Origin: Ascaphus truei
Lineage: Eukaryota; Chordata; Amphibia; Anura; Ascaphidae
Direction of reading: 5' to 3'
Assembly (NCBI GenBank): GCA_036426205.1
Contig: CM071568.1
Coordinates: forward strand, 49,254,301-49,318,300
DNA: 64,000 nucleotides
The notes under the pieces are model-generated. The model searched no databases and was not told the origin of the DNA. It was given only the letters and a program-made list of their open reading frames with translations. A program made the translations under genes and the position numbers. Below, in pieces: positions 26,395-38,130 of the stretch. Within the stretch, counting starts at the first letter, position 1; each line of letters begins with the position of its first letter.

Positions 26395-26620
26395 ATTTAC
26401 GTACCCTGCTAAGTAACATGCTGCAGTGTATACAGCACTGTAAATAACATTTCTCACACGACCTCCTGCAATACCATTTTACAATCCAATTTTCAGAGCC
26501 GGGGGCATGCAAAGATAAAGTGACTTGCCCAGGCCCACGTGGCTAGTGGTGTGGGTCCCACTTCAGAAGGCAGTAACATTAGACCACTACTCAGCATCGC
26601 TCAAGATGAACTCTGTGCTG
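26395..26620 (+). repeat. old SINE-like repeat (copy 1)
   Basis: CAGTGTATACAGCACTGTA ... GATAAAGTGACTTGCCCAGG recurs at 46715 and 55005. The GACTTGCCCAAGGTCAC word is shared with old vertebrate MIR/CORE-type SINEs. Confidence 0.5.
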
Positions 26621-26859
26621 AACAGAACTGCATCCTTTCCTAAATATTCAGCTACCACTCACTCGATCAGTGTTTCTGACACTTCTTTTTTTAATGCTAC
26701 AAGTATTTTCTCATAGCACAGAACTGATTTATTTAAAAACCACGTGTAGGATATTGCTTGAACTGCTGCTTTAAGAACTGTCATAGAACTGAACCAAAGT
26801 CCCATCTGCATATAAAACTGGAGATTGATATATATTTATTAAGGATGGGCAGGTTTGAA
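26621..26859. other. fragment of the 57.7-kb repeat family
   Basis: CAGAACTGATTTATTTAAAA, ACGTGTAGGATATTGCTTGA and CTGCTTTAAGAAC recall the ends of the copies at 58090 and 61830. A short terminal piece only. Confidence 0.4.
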
Positions 26860-27490
26860 CGCCGAAATTAAGAACTAAATTGACTGTACAAAGATTTAAA
26901 TAAATGGAATAGAACTAGAAGTCGCCAAATACTATGTGTACCTTGGCCAGCAAGTATCGATGTATGGGAACCTTTCAAATGAAGTCAATAGGAGAATGAA
27001 GATGAGACAGAACATTTGGAAGAAATAAGACAGTCTTGTAAGGGAACCAGTGTGTCCCAAAATCAAAGTGTTCGGCCAGTGCATCCTGCCGGCGCTCACG
27101 TATGGATGGGAACGTTGGACCCTAACTGCAAAGACAATTCAGAAGCTTCTGACAACTCAATAAAGAGCGTTGTAGAGATGTGGAGAAATGTATCTAGGTA
27201 TGACCAAAGACACAAAAAAGAATGAATGGGTTAAAAAGAAAACAAAAACGTCTGACATCACAAGGACAGGAAATACCTGAAGAAGAAATGAACATTTTTG
27301 GACCAAAGGGTCCTCGACCGAATTCCCAGGGATATGAAAAAAGAGCAAGACGACGATGACCATAAGTACAGCAGGAGAGGATGAAATAAGAATATTTGGT
27401 GACTCAACAGAGAGAAGCTTGAAGCCGCAGTCCCTGGAAAATGTTTACAAAGGCCCTCATCCAGCCGGGAATTCACAAGGGCTGAAGATC
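26860..27490 (+). pseudogene. RTE-clade LINE reverse transcriptase, C-terminal relic
   Basis: Broken plus-strand frames read YLGQQVSMYGNLSNEVNRRM, then VCPKIKVFGQCILPALTYG, WERWTLTAKTIQKLLTTQ, and further on QRVLDRIPRDMKKEQ. These are the order and spacing of the end of an RTE/BovB-type RT (YLGQ, PxLTYGxExWTL). Frameshifts and stops make it a pseudogene. The insertion ends in a (GT)n run. Confidence 0.75.
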
Positions 27491-27495
27491 ATTAT

Positions 27496-27552
<57 letters not shown>

Positions 27553-27570
27553 GTGTGTGTGTTTGTGTGT
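27496..27570 (+). repeat. (GT)n microsatellite at the RTE 3' end
   Basis: About 37 dinucleotides with few interruptions, directly following the RTE relic, so it may have grown from its tail. Confidence 0.95.
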
Positions 27571-27589
27571 AAATACAATTAAGAAAAAA

Positions 27590-28297
27590 TCTTGCATATA
27601 CAAGAAGTTATTAGCGTAACTACAATCGAAGAGTCCTTAGCCTTGCTGTTTGGAAATATGGAAAGTTGGAAAGAGGTCAATGTAAGGAACAATGTCCCAA
27701 GCCTAGTAGAGATTTTCTTGCTTGCAGCAAGGAAAACAGAGATGGCAAAATGGATAAAGCCTGAACCCCCACTTTAGATATTTTAAACGATTATCTGAAT
27801 AAATCGATGGACAAATTAGAAGCCGAGAAGAATAAAGAATTAAGAACCGAGAATTGTTTTTAAAAATGGGAAAGTTTATGGATACTATGTCACAACACGA
27901 TAGGGATTCAATCATACAGACATTTGAGCATACAGCACCTCTTGGGTCTCATAAGACTGATTGCGATGAATCACATAATTTCGCGCATGAGGAAATATGG
28001 TAATATATTGTTATTGGGGTAGATCGTAAATGGGGAATCTTATGCCAGATTCTGTTAGGAGGCTGTGAGGTGAGAGCTTTGATGTTACTGTAATCCTTGA
28101 AAATGCTATTATCTGTTTTTTTTTCTTTTTATTATTGTGTTAATGTGTTGAATTTTGAAATTCTAAGGATGAGCCATACTAAAAATAATTGTATACAAGT
28201 CTGTTTTTTCTATGCATTTTATTGTTTTTTTTCTGTATTGTAATGTTGTAGCTTAATGCTTGTAAACCCAATAAAAATAAACCATTAAAAAAAAAAT
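27590..28297 (+). pseudogene. L1-clade LINE 3' end (ORF2 tail, 3' UTR, poly-A)
   Basis: The frames read LVEIFLLAARKTEMAKWIKP, then MDKLEAEKNKELRTENC, KKWEKFMDTMSQHDR. This follows the L1/Tx1 ORF2 C-terminus pattern (aaKxxiAxxWk ... mdkiexxe ... FxkxWxpf). It ends in AATAAAAATAAACCATT and an A run at 28287-28297. Stops show decay. Confidence 0.65.
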
Positions 28298-28642
28298 CAT
28301 TGTAAATATTAGTACTTTAAAACTGATATGAAAAACGGAGATGCACAAAGAAATAAGCAGAACCCGAAGCTGAAACTCAAGGCGACAAGAACCAGATAGG
28401 GAAAGTTCCACATTCAGAAAGGTGATATATCAAGAGGAAATCACCTGTGAAATTTGCAACGGAACCCACACTGAACAAATAAGGAACAAATACATCCAGG
28501 ATGTAAGAACACGAGAGAAGTTAAATAGGAAGCAGAGACATTATGTGTGATTTGAATAAATGCAGCATTACAGCTAAGGCACCTTCTTAGACAACTGGTT
28601 ATTAACACTTGCTGTGCCACAGATATCCCAGTCCCAAGGTCA
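28298..28642. other. esrp1 intron, unassigned
   Basis: A-rich sequence after the L1 tail. Short frames resemble retroelement debris, but nothing can be named. Confidence 0.3.
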
Positions 28643-28826
28643 TGTTGTATTGTATGTCGTTATTTATATAGCGCCATTAATGTATATAGCGATTCACAGC
28701 AGTAATACACTTTGACAATCATATAAATAACAAATAATACAAATAACATGTGAAGGGGAGAAGTGCTTCAGACATAAGAGACATTTAGGAAAAGGAGTCC
28801 CTGCTCCGAAGAGCTTACAATCGAAT
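28643..28826 (-). mobile_element. L2 LINE 3' UTR fragment
   Basis: The minus strand ends in a short GACATACAATACAACA tail preceded by TTAATGGCGCTATATAAAT and TAAGCTCTTCGGAGCAGGGA, as in the 3' UTR of the L2 at 50776. Confidence 0.8.
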
Positions 28827-29068
28827 TATGTTATCACTAGTGTATCAATCCCATTGCCCCACGTCAGGAACGGAAGTCCTACTCTTTTGTTTAGATTGCT
28901 ATAGTCTGACATGGACACAAGAAGAAAACCGCATATCCTCCAACTGTACCTGTTTGGGGGGTCCTGTATGTAATGAAGACCAGCTGTATCTATTGTACCC
29001 ACAGTATTTCTGCCAGTGTGCGAGAGCAGGTGAGATCCAGCCCGCTGTCTGACGCCTGTACTCACTTA

Positions 29069-29343
29069 GGCTGCGATTATAGTGCCTGCGCTGGACACCG
29101 CGAATAAAAGGCCATACCTCTATGAGGCAGGCCACAGAGCACGCGATGGCGTGTGCGCGATTTTTCAAAATACAATGAGTTTTTATTTCTGCGCAACGGC
29201 CCTGTCACGTGAGCGTCTCAGCCAATGAGGGTGAACCGCTCACATGACGTCACGGCCATGCCTCCGCCACGCCTCCCTGTCGCCTCCGGCCTACTTTATG
29301 TTTTGCGCTCAGTCCCGTGCACGCCGCCACTATAATCGGGGCC
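29069..29343. mobile_element. CpG-rich PIF/Harbinger-type MITE
   Basis: The left end GGCTGCGATTATAGTG and the inverted right end GGCCCCGATTATAGTGG pair well. It is flanked by TTA at the left and TTG at the right, a possible mutated TTA duplication. The same family as 3930 and 42641. Confidence 0.75.
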
Positions 29344-29552
29344 TTGGTGAAGCTCGGAGCCTTCAGCTAATTAGAGCAGTTGGAAACAGATAACATATTA
29401 TCAGGGAAGTCTGACAGGGTAAATATTTCAGCAATACCAATATACAGGCACTTCAATTCCCTAATACTTGATCAGTTAATCCTGTTACAAACTTAGCCCA
29501 TCAATGCCCCTATATTCCAAGTAGATGTATGTATGTATATATGTATGTATAT

Positions 29553-29690
29553 GCAACAAAAAAGATGGCACGCAGATGTAGTTGCAAATTTGCTGATGTT
29601 TACTTCATGCTTAAGCAGACCAAATTTTGTCTGCTTAAGCATCAGCACATTTTTGCAACTACATCTATGTGCCGCCATCTTTTTTGTTGC
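29553..29690. repeat. large foldback hairpin
   Basis: GCAACAAAAAAGATGGC at the left is inverted at the right end (GCCATCTTTTTTGTTGC). The arms continue inward through AGATGTAGTTGCAAA, GCTGATG and GCTTAAGCAGAC to the centre, with small indels. A long near-perfect hairpin of about 65 bp arms. Confidence 0.85.
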
Positions 29691-29699
29691 TGTAGGGTA

Positions 29700-30262
29700 A
29701 ATATTTGAAAAGCACCGTTACATAGCCTCCCAGTGGGCATTAGATGGAGTGCTCTGCTCGGTGTCCCCTAACTTGGATTCATTTAAAAACTCAGCTCCCT
29801 TATTTAGGGCACTTTATTTATTTTACAGTGCACAATGACATGGTTTATTTTATATTTTATCCGTTTTTTCTTTTTACTCATTGGATCACCAACGAGTAGT
29901 TTTGTTCCTCTGATTGGCCGGCTAGCTGGCCAGCCGGCCAATCAGCTAAAACCGGTTGAAAATAGGCTGTTTATAGCGGCTGACCCTGCTAATGCCAGCA
30001 GCTGATGCTCTGTTGCCACAGCACAGCCACACTGATGCAGTTCAACCCACCGAACTGCAAAAAGAAACACAAGCTCTGATGAAATTGTAAGCCTGTGGGG
30101 TGGTGGTCGTATATGGGTGCTTTGTCCAGATCTACAGGTAAAAGGAAATATAGATCGGATGACACTTTTCAGGGAATACACCAAACGTAGGTCTTACAAT
30201 GCTTCCTTTCCTTGTTCCTCTATCCCGCACGGACAGTGGAACCATTTTCAAATTCTCTACAA
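29700..30262. other. esrp1 intron, nothing recognised
   Basis: Contains a short GC-rich palindrome, GGCCGGCTAGCTGGCCAGCCGGCC, broken at 29918-29940 (23-base window), and otherwise no assignable element. Confidence 0.35.
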
Positions 30263-30440
30263 CAGGGGCAGCCAACTCCAGTCCTCAAGAGCTACCAACA
30301 AGTCAGGGTTTCAGGCTATCCCTGCTTCAGCACAGGTGGCTGTTGAAGACTGAGCCACTGGTTGAGCCACCTGTGCGGAAGTAGGGATATCCTGCAAACC
30401 TCACCGGTTGGTAGCTCTTGAGTGGAGTTGGCCACCGCTG
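30263..30440. mobile_element. hAT-type MITE (CAGGGGYGGCC family), copy 1
   Basis: The ends are CAGGGGCAGCCAACTCCAGT and, inverted, CAGCGGTGGCCAACTCCACT. The centre is the inverted GAGCCAC/CTGTGC block. The 8-bp flanks CTCTACAA and GGCTACAA match at 6 of 8. Confidence 0.8.
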
Positions 30441-30465
30441 GGCTACAAAAAATGGCATGATGTTC

Positions 30466-31038
30466 AGAGAATGTCACACGGACGCAGAGAATGTCACACG
30501 GGCGCAGAGAATGTCACACGGGCGCAGAGAATGTCACACGGGCGCAGAGAATGTCACACAGGCGCAGAGAATGTCACACGGGCACAGAGCATGTCATACG
30601 GGCACAGAGAATGTCACACTGGCGCAGAGCATGTCACACGGGCGCAGAGAATGTCACACGGGCGCAGAGAATGTCCACACCCACGGTCGCAGAGAAATGT
30701 CACACGGGCGCAGAGAATGTCACCGGGCGCAGAGAATTCACGGGCAGAGAAGTCACACGGGCGCAGAGATGGTCCACACCCGGGGCGCAGAGAATGTCAC
30801 ACGGGCGCAGAGAATATCACACGGGCGCAGAGAATATCACACGGGCGCAGAGAATGTCACACGGGCGCAGAGAATGTCACACGGGCACAGAGAATGTCAC
30901 ACGGGCGCAGAGCATGTCACACGGGCGCAGAGAATATCACACGGGCGCAGAGAATATCACACGGGCGCAGAGCATGTCACACGGGCGCAGAGAATGTCAC
31001 ACGGGCACAGAGAATGTCACACGGGCGCAGAGCATGCT
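30466..31038. repeat. minisatellite, 20-bp unit, about 28 copies
   Basis: The unit GGGCGCAGAGAATGTCACAC repeats in exact 20-bp register for most of the array. Variants are GCATGTCAC, AATATCAC and GGCACAG. A degenerate part with indels lies at 30670-30790. No spacers exist, so it is not a CRISPR. All three forward frames are open because the unit has no stop in any phase, giving 20-residue protein repeats that are probably not translated. Confidence 0.95.
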
Positions 31039-31289
31039 GGCCATTGTAAGGTTCACTCTACATCAGTAAGTCAATGAAAAGGTTACAGAATTCCACTGCT
31101 CATCACTGGCAGTCCCAAGAAAACCAATTCCCAGGCTGCAACCTCAAGAGAGAAGGATCTCTTAACTCTAGAGAGGCCTGCAACACTCAGGCTTTTCTGT
31201 AAAAGGATATATTTAGGCATTCAGTCCTACAGTATTTAACATGCTAGAATAATTTGCCTTCATTTGATAATTTTTATTATTATTACAGT

Positions 31290-32304
31290 TGTAGCCCCCT
31301 GTAAACAGCACAGGCTATACCTATCTTCCTTCTGCTGTGGTAAGTCCTGTTAAGATCAGGCACCAGTAATCATCATGGGTTTTCCCCCTTCATAGCCCTA
31401 TCCTGAATGATAGACGCAGGCCTGGACTCTGCTGCAGGCGTGAGCAAGAGGGGAGGTCCTGTTGACATCACAAGGGGCGGGGCTAGCTCTATATTTAGCA
31501 GCCAACTCCGGTGAGTAGCGTTCGTTCGTTCAAGATTAGTCAGAGAGAGTTGATAGTAATACCGAGAGTCTGGAGTTGCCGGTTAGTTATGCCGGGAGTA
31601 TGCAGTGCAGTTAATCTGCTATGAGTCCAGAAATCCTGCGGATCGGCCCGAGGATTTGGAGGGGACTACGGTTTCCCCTGCGCAAAGTGCAGGCAAAAGA
31701 AGAGCGGAAAGAGTCAGCATCCTTTAGTAGAGCTGATAGAGTTATAGACTTGGTGGACCAATGCCCTCACCCCACTGCCAGGGGTGATGGGGAGAATTCA
31801 AGACCGACCGCGAGGCTAACCTCGGGGGTGGGCCATGGGGTATTGAAGCCCTAGCTCAGACCATCCTGCTGGAAGAGTGACTTGGAGGGAAGGAGAGGAG
31901 GACTTATCTGGGCGAAGGCGAGCGGCGTATAACCCGTCCTGGCTATTGTGTTGCGGCTGTTGGAAGCCCTTATCGTTGGGATATTGTTGCCCTGTCAAAT
32001 AAAGAGACTATTCTTCATCCGTAAAGACTGTGTGTGACTTGGAAAGTACTACCCTGGGACCCAAGGGGTTCTTCTATACCGGTCCTCTCCCATATTCCTG
32101 AGAGTATAGAAGATGGAGGCGTTGCACCACTAAGAGATCATGGAGGTTACCACCCCAGAAGCCAGGTCCTGGCTCCCCCACATCATCGCGGGAAGCTCAG
32201 GCCCTCCTGTTCCTCACAGGTACGCACCACACCGCATGTAATCTGCCCTCATGCACCCTAGACACCACCGTAGAGTCTGGGGGAAGGGGGGAAGCAGTGT
32301 TACA
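31290..32304 (+). mobile_element. solo LTR, 1015 bp
   Basis: TGTAGCCCCCTG to AGTGTTACA with a 4-bp duplication CAGT on both sides (31286-31289, 32305-32308). A TATA-like CTATATTTAG lies near 31490 and a polyadenylation signal in AATAAAGAG near 32000. It contains TGGAGGCGTTGCACC (from 32114) and CAGGCCCTCCTGTTCC, as in the related LTRs. Confidence 0.88.
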
Positions 32305-32950
32305 CAGTATTATTTAAAATACACCTAATATTTGAAAAAAAAAAACCCTACCAATATACTTCAATACCGTTTACAAACATTTACAGCTTTAACCTTTAAA
32401 ATGTGAATATTTCGTCATCATTAGTTCACTTTAATTCCATGTGGTACTGCACCTTTAAAAGCTTGTTCAGTTAAAAAGGAGTGGTCAAAAGTGGTATACA
32501 GACCTCTAAATTACACAACTGTACGTTCCAGGATGTGCATTTGTTCTGGGAAAGCTGGTATTTCCTGGCTGCACAGAAGTCATACCCCGTGCTTGATAAC
32601 ATATCCAGGATGTACCGTACGTACCTACAGTCATGTGCTATGGCTTACATGTAACACAAGAAAACAAGGCTCCCTCTGGCATACAGAACGTTACTAGCAC
32701 AGAACAATACTTCGGAGGCAAATCGCTATGCTGCCTAATAGCATAGGACAAAGCAACATCAATTAGACTAATTCATATAAAAGTCACCACGGGTCACGAT
32801 ATGCACCAGCAGGTAGGAACATTTAGATTGTAAATGTTGAAATAAAACTATATCTATATAGATTGATGCCACCTCCAGGTCCATTTATTGGTTATATATT
32901 TTGATGAGTTAGTAGGGCCAGGTTTTGAGCTCTCTGTTGATGTAAATGTA
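32305..32950. other. intron between two solo LTRs, nothing recognised
   Basis: Ordinary AT-rich intron sequence with an A run at 32335-32344. Confidence 0.4.
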
Positions 32951-34111
32951 TGTAGCCCCAGTCCCCTTTGGGCTTCCAATAGCCCCCTTAGCTCCGCATT
33001 GGCTGCGGGTGCTGTCGGAGGGAGCAGACAGGTGCCCGTGTGCCGGGAGTTGGTGAGCAGAGTGGTAGTGTGTGGTCGCAGCAGGGAGGCGACTGAATCG
33101 CCGGAGGCTCCTGGCGGCTCCCGTTACAGGGCGCAGCCATGTTGAGGTGGTGCGCAGTAGGGCTGTAAGAGAAACGGCTAATGCAGGGAGGGCTCCGTGG
33201 GGACTACAATTCCCAGCAGCCACAGGGGCTGCTACAACACATGACCCACAGCAGCAAATAGGGCGTCCAGGATCTCCTGCAAGGAGATAGATACATTCGG
33301 CGTGCTTGGGAAGCCACGTTAGTCGGAGCTGGGACAAGGAAGGGGTAGGTTGTGTGTGCAGTGGTCTGTGGCTCCTGCACTAGGCTAGAAACCCCCATTA
33401 GGCCCTGACTCCCCTCAGCTAGTGGTTGCTGCAGGGACAGGCCCATAGATAAGGCACTGGGATAGGGACACTGCCCCTGTACAAATTATAGGGATTGAGG
33501 ACACTGCCCCTGTAGCCTTAAAAGGGAGCGACACAGCTGCATCTTGATTTTAGGTGGTCTGGGACAGACACCTGCAGCGAAGAGACATTGTATATGGTGG
33601 CACAATCCTTGTGTGACCCACCCACCATAGAGGTGGATGTGTCGTGGAACATCGTCCTGGATCCATGGATCCCAACGACAGCATCTGCGCGCAGGGTGTG
33701 GCATCACCTGGCAGGTACCTTACCACAACACGTGCACCAACCTACGACTCCATTTTAGTGGGCAGCGCTGTCACACACTGGGGTGGGTGAGGACGCTGAG
33801 GACACGGTGCTGGGAACACACTGTGGGGTTACGGCCGTGCGAGGCCTGGTGAGTAGCTGTAACCATATATTGGCTCCATACAGTAAACTTGTTCTGCTTG
33901 ACCAAGTGTGTATTCTTTATTGTGTGTCCTGTAATGGGGTTATTCTATATATAGAATCCCGTACAGGTGGAGGCGCTACCGATCATCGATGCAGGCACAC
34001 CCCATGTTACCAGCAGCGGAGGCTCAGGCCTCCAGTGAGCCACAGGTATTGCACCACACACACCCCATTGCTACACATCTCACAGGGGGTGGGGGGGAAA
34101 AGTGTGTTACA
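32951..34111 (+). mobile_element. solo LTR, 1161 bp
   Basis: TGTAGCCCCAGT to GTGTGTTACA with duplication TGTA on both sides (32947-32950, 34112-34115). The middle is CpG-rich (33000-33280). It contains TGGAGGCGCTACCG (from 33968) and CAGGCCTCCAGTG near the 3' end, as in the relatives. It differs strongly from the LTR at 31290 in its 5' half. Confidence 0.85.
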
Positions 34112-34115
34112 TGTA

Positions 34116-35047
34116 GGTGTAGGTTTCCCTAGGGGATACAGAGTACCATATCCACACCTATAGTTCCACTTCTTAGCATTTTCATTGCCAAAGGGGCTCG
34201 CAGCGCATTGAAGTAGACAAACTAGGCCCTTTTATTTTGTTACATAGTATACATATATGTGACAATATTAGGGGTGTCTGCATGTCGATGTCAATGAATT
34301 GCAAGACCCTCAAGAACCCACGGTTAGCTGCGCCTCTGTACTCAACAAGTTAATTTTTTCTTAAATTAGATAATTTAAAAAAAGAATGTATTTATTTTTT
34401 TGTAAGCACATCTCATGTGAAAAACACTTAAAGAGCAAATAAACCAGAAAGTGAATTTAGTCAGGGGAAAATTCTGCGATGTGTTAAGCCCTTCAGTGCA
34501 ATGGGGTGGGCAGGTAAAGCATGTACCAACCTTCATTTCCATTGGGGAAATTAGAGTTCTACCCCACAACAACTTTATAATTCTGGTGACTCCCACTAAA
34601 CAGAACTCCGCTCCCAACTGAGCCAAAGTTTGCATATTTGGCCCTGCATGCGAGTTAAGACGGGCTAAAGCTTTGTACCCTTTAGTCAAATAAAGTAAAG
34701 CATGCCACAAGATGTACCCCAACATTTCATTAGGTTTCCAACCCCTGGCATCTTCCGTTGCCTCCAAAATTGTCACCGCAGTCACTTGACCGCACTGTGC
34801 CCGAGGCACTCAGGCACCAAAACCCCTCTGGCACTAAAAAGGGTTAAAGTCAGCGAGGGTGCTTTTAAATTACCAATGCCCGTCACCTGACCAAAAAGTA
34901 GTGAGACAACCAGAGTGCTCCATTTAGAAAGATTCAGCACATGGGGACAACAAAGTCCACGTCATTGAGAATGAAACATTGATTGGTTACTACTTGCTCA
35001 CATTTCACAGAGGAGTTGAGCAGCTGCATTCGTAGAACAGGTTATAT

Positions 35048-35090
<43 letters not shown>

Positions 35091-35546
35091 ACTACAAATT
35101 GCTTCTGATTTCTCTATTATATTCCATTCCCACAGTATTGTGCTGGCACAAGTAGGTTATCCCTTTAAGAGTCAAGGGGGTATTTAAATCAAGGATTACC
35201 ACCAGAATCATAGATACGGAGTCATATAACACAGAAGCAGGCTAGCTGGCTTGTGTCACCTTTGTTTTCGAGTGTCTGAATGTACTATTCAGGGATTAGA
35301 AATGTGGTCTCCAAATAAAACAACTGTCGGTGCTCAAATCGATAACTTAACTCGCCAAAGCCGATATCCCCATCTATAATGAAAGAGTTAAAAGAGAGCC
35401 CCCCCCACATGTATATCTGCTGTCCTGCAGTCGCCATTTATTTAGACATGTGACCTGCCGGTGTTAGCGCTCCCCTCTTCCATTTAAAACAGCTGCATGG
35501 AGAATGGGATAAAATACTACACCTTTGGGTCATTTATTTTCTCAAA
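34116..35546. other. esrp1 intron, no gene seen
   Basis: A 144-codon minus-strand open frame at 34375-34809 lacks any recognisable domain. A (CA)n microsatellite lies at 35050-35087. Confidence 0.35.
35050..35087. repeat. (CA)n microsatellite
   Basis: About 19 uninterrupted dinucleotides. Confidence 0.95.
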
Positions 35547-35619
35547 TTAAAATAAGGGTCGATTTGGCATTATGCGCATGCGCAGTAGGGGGGTCATTTT
35601 TTTAATTGTATATTGAAAG

Positions 35620-35879
35620 ATACATCGAAACATAGAATTTGATGGCAGATAAGAGGAGAACCACGCTAACCCTATTTGATCCCTGGCTTTATTGAGGATA
35701 GATTTAAGTCTATCACAAGTATTTTTAAATGCAATTACTGTATTAGCCCCGACCACCTCTGTTGGTTGGTTATTCCACGAATCCACCACCCTTTCTGTGA
35801 AGAAGTACTTCCTCACATTTCCCTTGAGCCTCCCACCCTCCAGCTTCAGCACAGAACCTCTTACTGGAGCCCTTGTCAA
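35620..35879 (-). pseudogene. CR1-type LINE ORF2 C-terminal fragment
   Basis: The minus strand reads LEGGRLKGNVRKYFFTERVV then DSWNNQPTEVVGANTVIAFK and RLKS. The FFxxRVVxxWNxLPxEVVxAxxVxxFKxxLDR pattern marks the end of CR1-group reverse transcriptases. Only the last 85 residues or so remain, with no upstream RT domain. Confidence 0.7.
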
Positions 35880-37365
35880 CCGTTACAAAGTTCACACATA
35901 TTTGATTGCTTTAGGATACAACAGCTATTTGTAATATGGTTCCAGGAGAAAAATCAATGACACATTATGTTTCCACCTATATTGAACAAATTATCCCTGT
36001 AACATACTGGCACAACCTTAGAATTTACACTGAGCTGAATACGTGCAAGTCCGTAGCCAAGTCCTCACATTAAAAAAAAAACAGTAAAAGAAAATACATC
36101 GCATACAAAACAATGTGTTTAATAGATCATACAATACAATATGTTCTCATTTAACTACACTTGAAACGGATTAGTGAATAAGTTATCCATATAAGAAGGG
36201 GACGACAGAACCTCAAAATTCAGAACCAGCTTCTTCTGACAGCAGCCAATTTATTCAATGCCACATGTCCCAGTGGCTAAAACACCACTACATATCTGGA
36301 GCAGCAATCGTCAGGCACTAAATCTGTGTGCTGTGTTCTGTACGCGCTACACAACCATAAAAGTATATTATATAACCAAGGGGTTCAAAGCATGTGTCCT
36401 AAGCACGGCATTGGAATGGACCAGCTTCCTAGTGAATAAAACAAAGTATGTGTGTCTTTTATGGTTGCATTGGCCATATCAAGTGCTAATTTTCCATGAT
36501 TACAGTCTTAGTTTTTCATGAGCTGTGGCTTTGTGGCGGGTGAAGCGAGGTGTGAAATGGTTATTTTCTATGGGAAGAGGATATAAAAAAAAAAAATTTT
36601 TTTTTTTAAATAAATCATGCAGAACACTAGGGAAAAACCGATATACCAGTTTATGCCTATGCTATGCATTACAGTATACGCACCTCTTGCAAGGTAATGA
36701 CTGAAACAAGGATCTAAGTGCCAGGGTAGCTCAACATATGACAAGAATCAACAGAGGAGTGGCAAGATACAGCTACTATTACAGGCTGCAAAAATCAACA
36801 CTGCAGCTGCCAAGGAAAGAGAGACAGTACAGGTTTTTTATAAGCAGCCAGCGCCTGCTACTTTCCTTATTTTTTTGTTGAACCAACAGCCCCTCCCGGA
36901 ACAAGTCTGCTCTCTCTCACCTGCAGGAATCACCCCAGGGTCATGAAACGAGTCACTTGTTGATCCCAGAATTTAGGGACATAAAAACGGACGCTGGCAA
37001 CATCACTGTAAGAGAGCTAATGAACAGCAGTGTTGCTGTAAGCCATGGCTAACTCTAGGATGAACGTGCAAATATCTGCAGAAAACAGGGGTCCCTCAGT
37101 GGTAAGACTTGGGCCGTCTTATGTGCTGGGTTCTCCATTATCTTCTGTATCTGTTTGTGCTTGTTTGTAGGCCATTCTGTTTATGTAGAAGAACTCTGTA
37201 CCGCACTGTGGAATATGTTGGCACTTTACAAATAAAACAACAATACTAGGAAGGGAACCAAGTTTCGGTAAGGTTATTTATTTTTTAAACACTCCCTTTC
37301 CTGTGAGTGTCACAGATTTGGGATCAGTCTCACCGATGTGTAACATATACATGCTCATAGTTCAA
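35880..37365. other. esrp1 intron, nothing recognised
   Basis: AT-rich, with an A-run/T-run palindrome at 36584-36610. Confidence 0.35.
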
Positions 37366-37480
37366 TAAGAATAACTTTATTTCATATAGCGCTTTTCTCC
37401 TAATAGGACTCAAAGCACTTCACAATTACAGTATAGTGCGCGGTACATAGGATTATTACAGACACAGTCCCTGTCCATAT
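37366..37480 (+). repeat. SINE/LINE-tail-like fragment
   Basis: ATATAGCGCTTTTCTCC then GGACTCAAAGCACTTCACA is a common fish and amphibian repeat word. A diverged copy is at 45485-45535. Confidence 0.5.
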
Positions 37481-37929
37481 GAGTTTGGTCCTTGGATGTG
37501 AATATCTCTAATCTGTACACAACCTATGGTAACAGTTAATCACCATAGTAGTTGCAATCAAACACACTTGGTAATAGTGCTGAAGCCAGTCGGAGAAGAG
37601 GCGCAGGCATGTTTGCAAACATTTAGAATGGCTGTCGACATATTACAATCCTGTATTGAACTCTGCTCTTTGTGAATGTCTAACAAATGACAGAAACAAA
37701 GATAATATTCCACTGTCTGGACACTGCCAGAAGTAGCCATCTATAATAACAAAAGAGAGTATCTGCCTGTCCCTCTGCAAGGACCATAGCTCCAAGAATT
37801 AATCTTACAAGTGATTCAAATTTCTCTGAGAAGCAAGTCAGCCAGTGGGTGTTTTAACTGGTAGACTATGTATCCGGCACGTTAAATCGTAAGGCGCATA
37901 GCCTGGTGGCAGATAAGGAGAGCCAGATA

Positions 37930-38130
37930 GTTATAAAGTTTACACAGAAAAGCAGACAAAAGATAGAAAGAAAGGAAGTCAGTTGACACATGAGGAGAAA
38001 GTAACAATGCTGGAGAAGGAGGAGAAGAAGAAGAAAGAATTGGGGACATCAAGGTATTAAAAAGGAAAGTGATGGGAGAGAGGAGGAAGAAGGGAAGAGG
38101 GGGAGAGGGACGGAGAGAGAGACCCGTGAA
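37930..38130. repeat. polypurine tract (GA-rich)
   Basis: Long GA-rich stretch made of GGAGAAGGAGGAGAAGAAG, GGAGAGAGGAGGAAGAAGGG and GGGAGAGGGACGGAGAGAG blocks. Homopurine runs can adopt triplex DNA. No gene here; open frames on the opposite strand are low complexity. Confidence 0.8.

Noticed and set aside
30466..31038. CRISPR-like regular array
   Set aside because: Units abut directly with no spacers, and the genome is vertebrate.
30408..31077. Three overlapping forward ORFs of 192-219 codons
   Set aside because: They are the same 20-bp minisatellite read in three phases, without start context, domain or splice support.
34375..34809. 144-codon minus-strand ORF
   Set aside because: No recognisable domain and no splice or repeat-family support. 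Probably chance.
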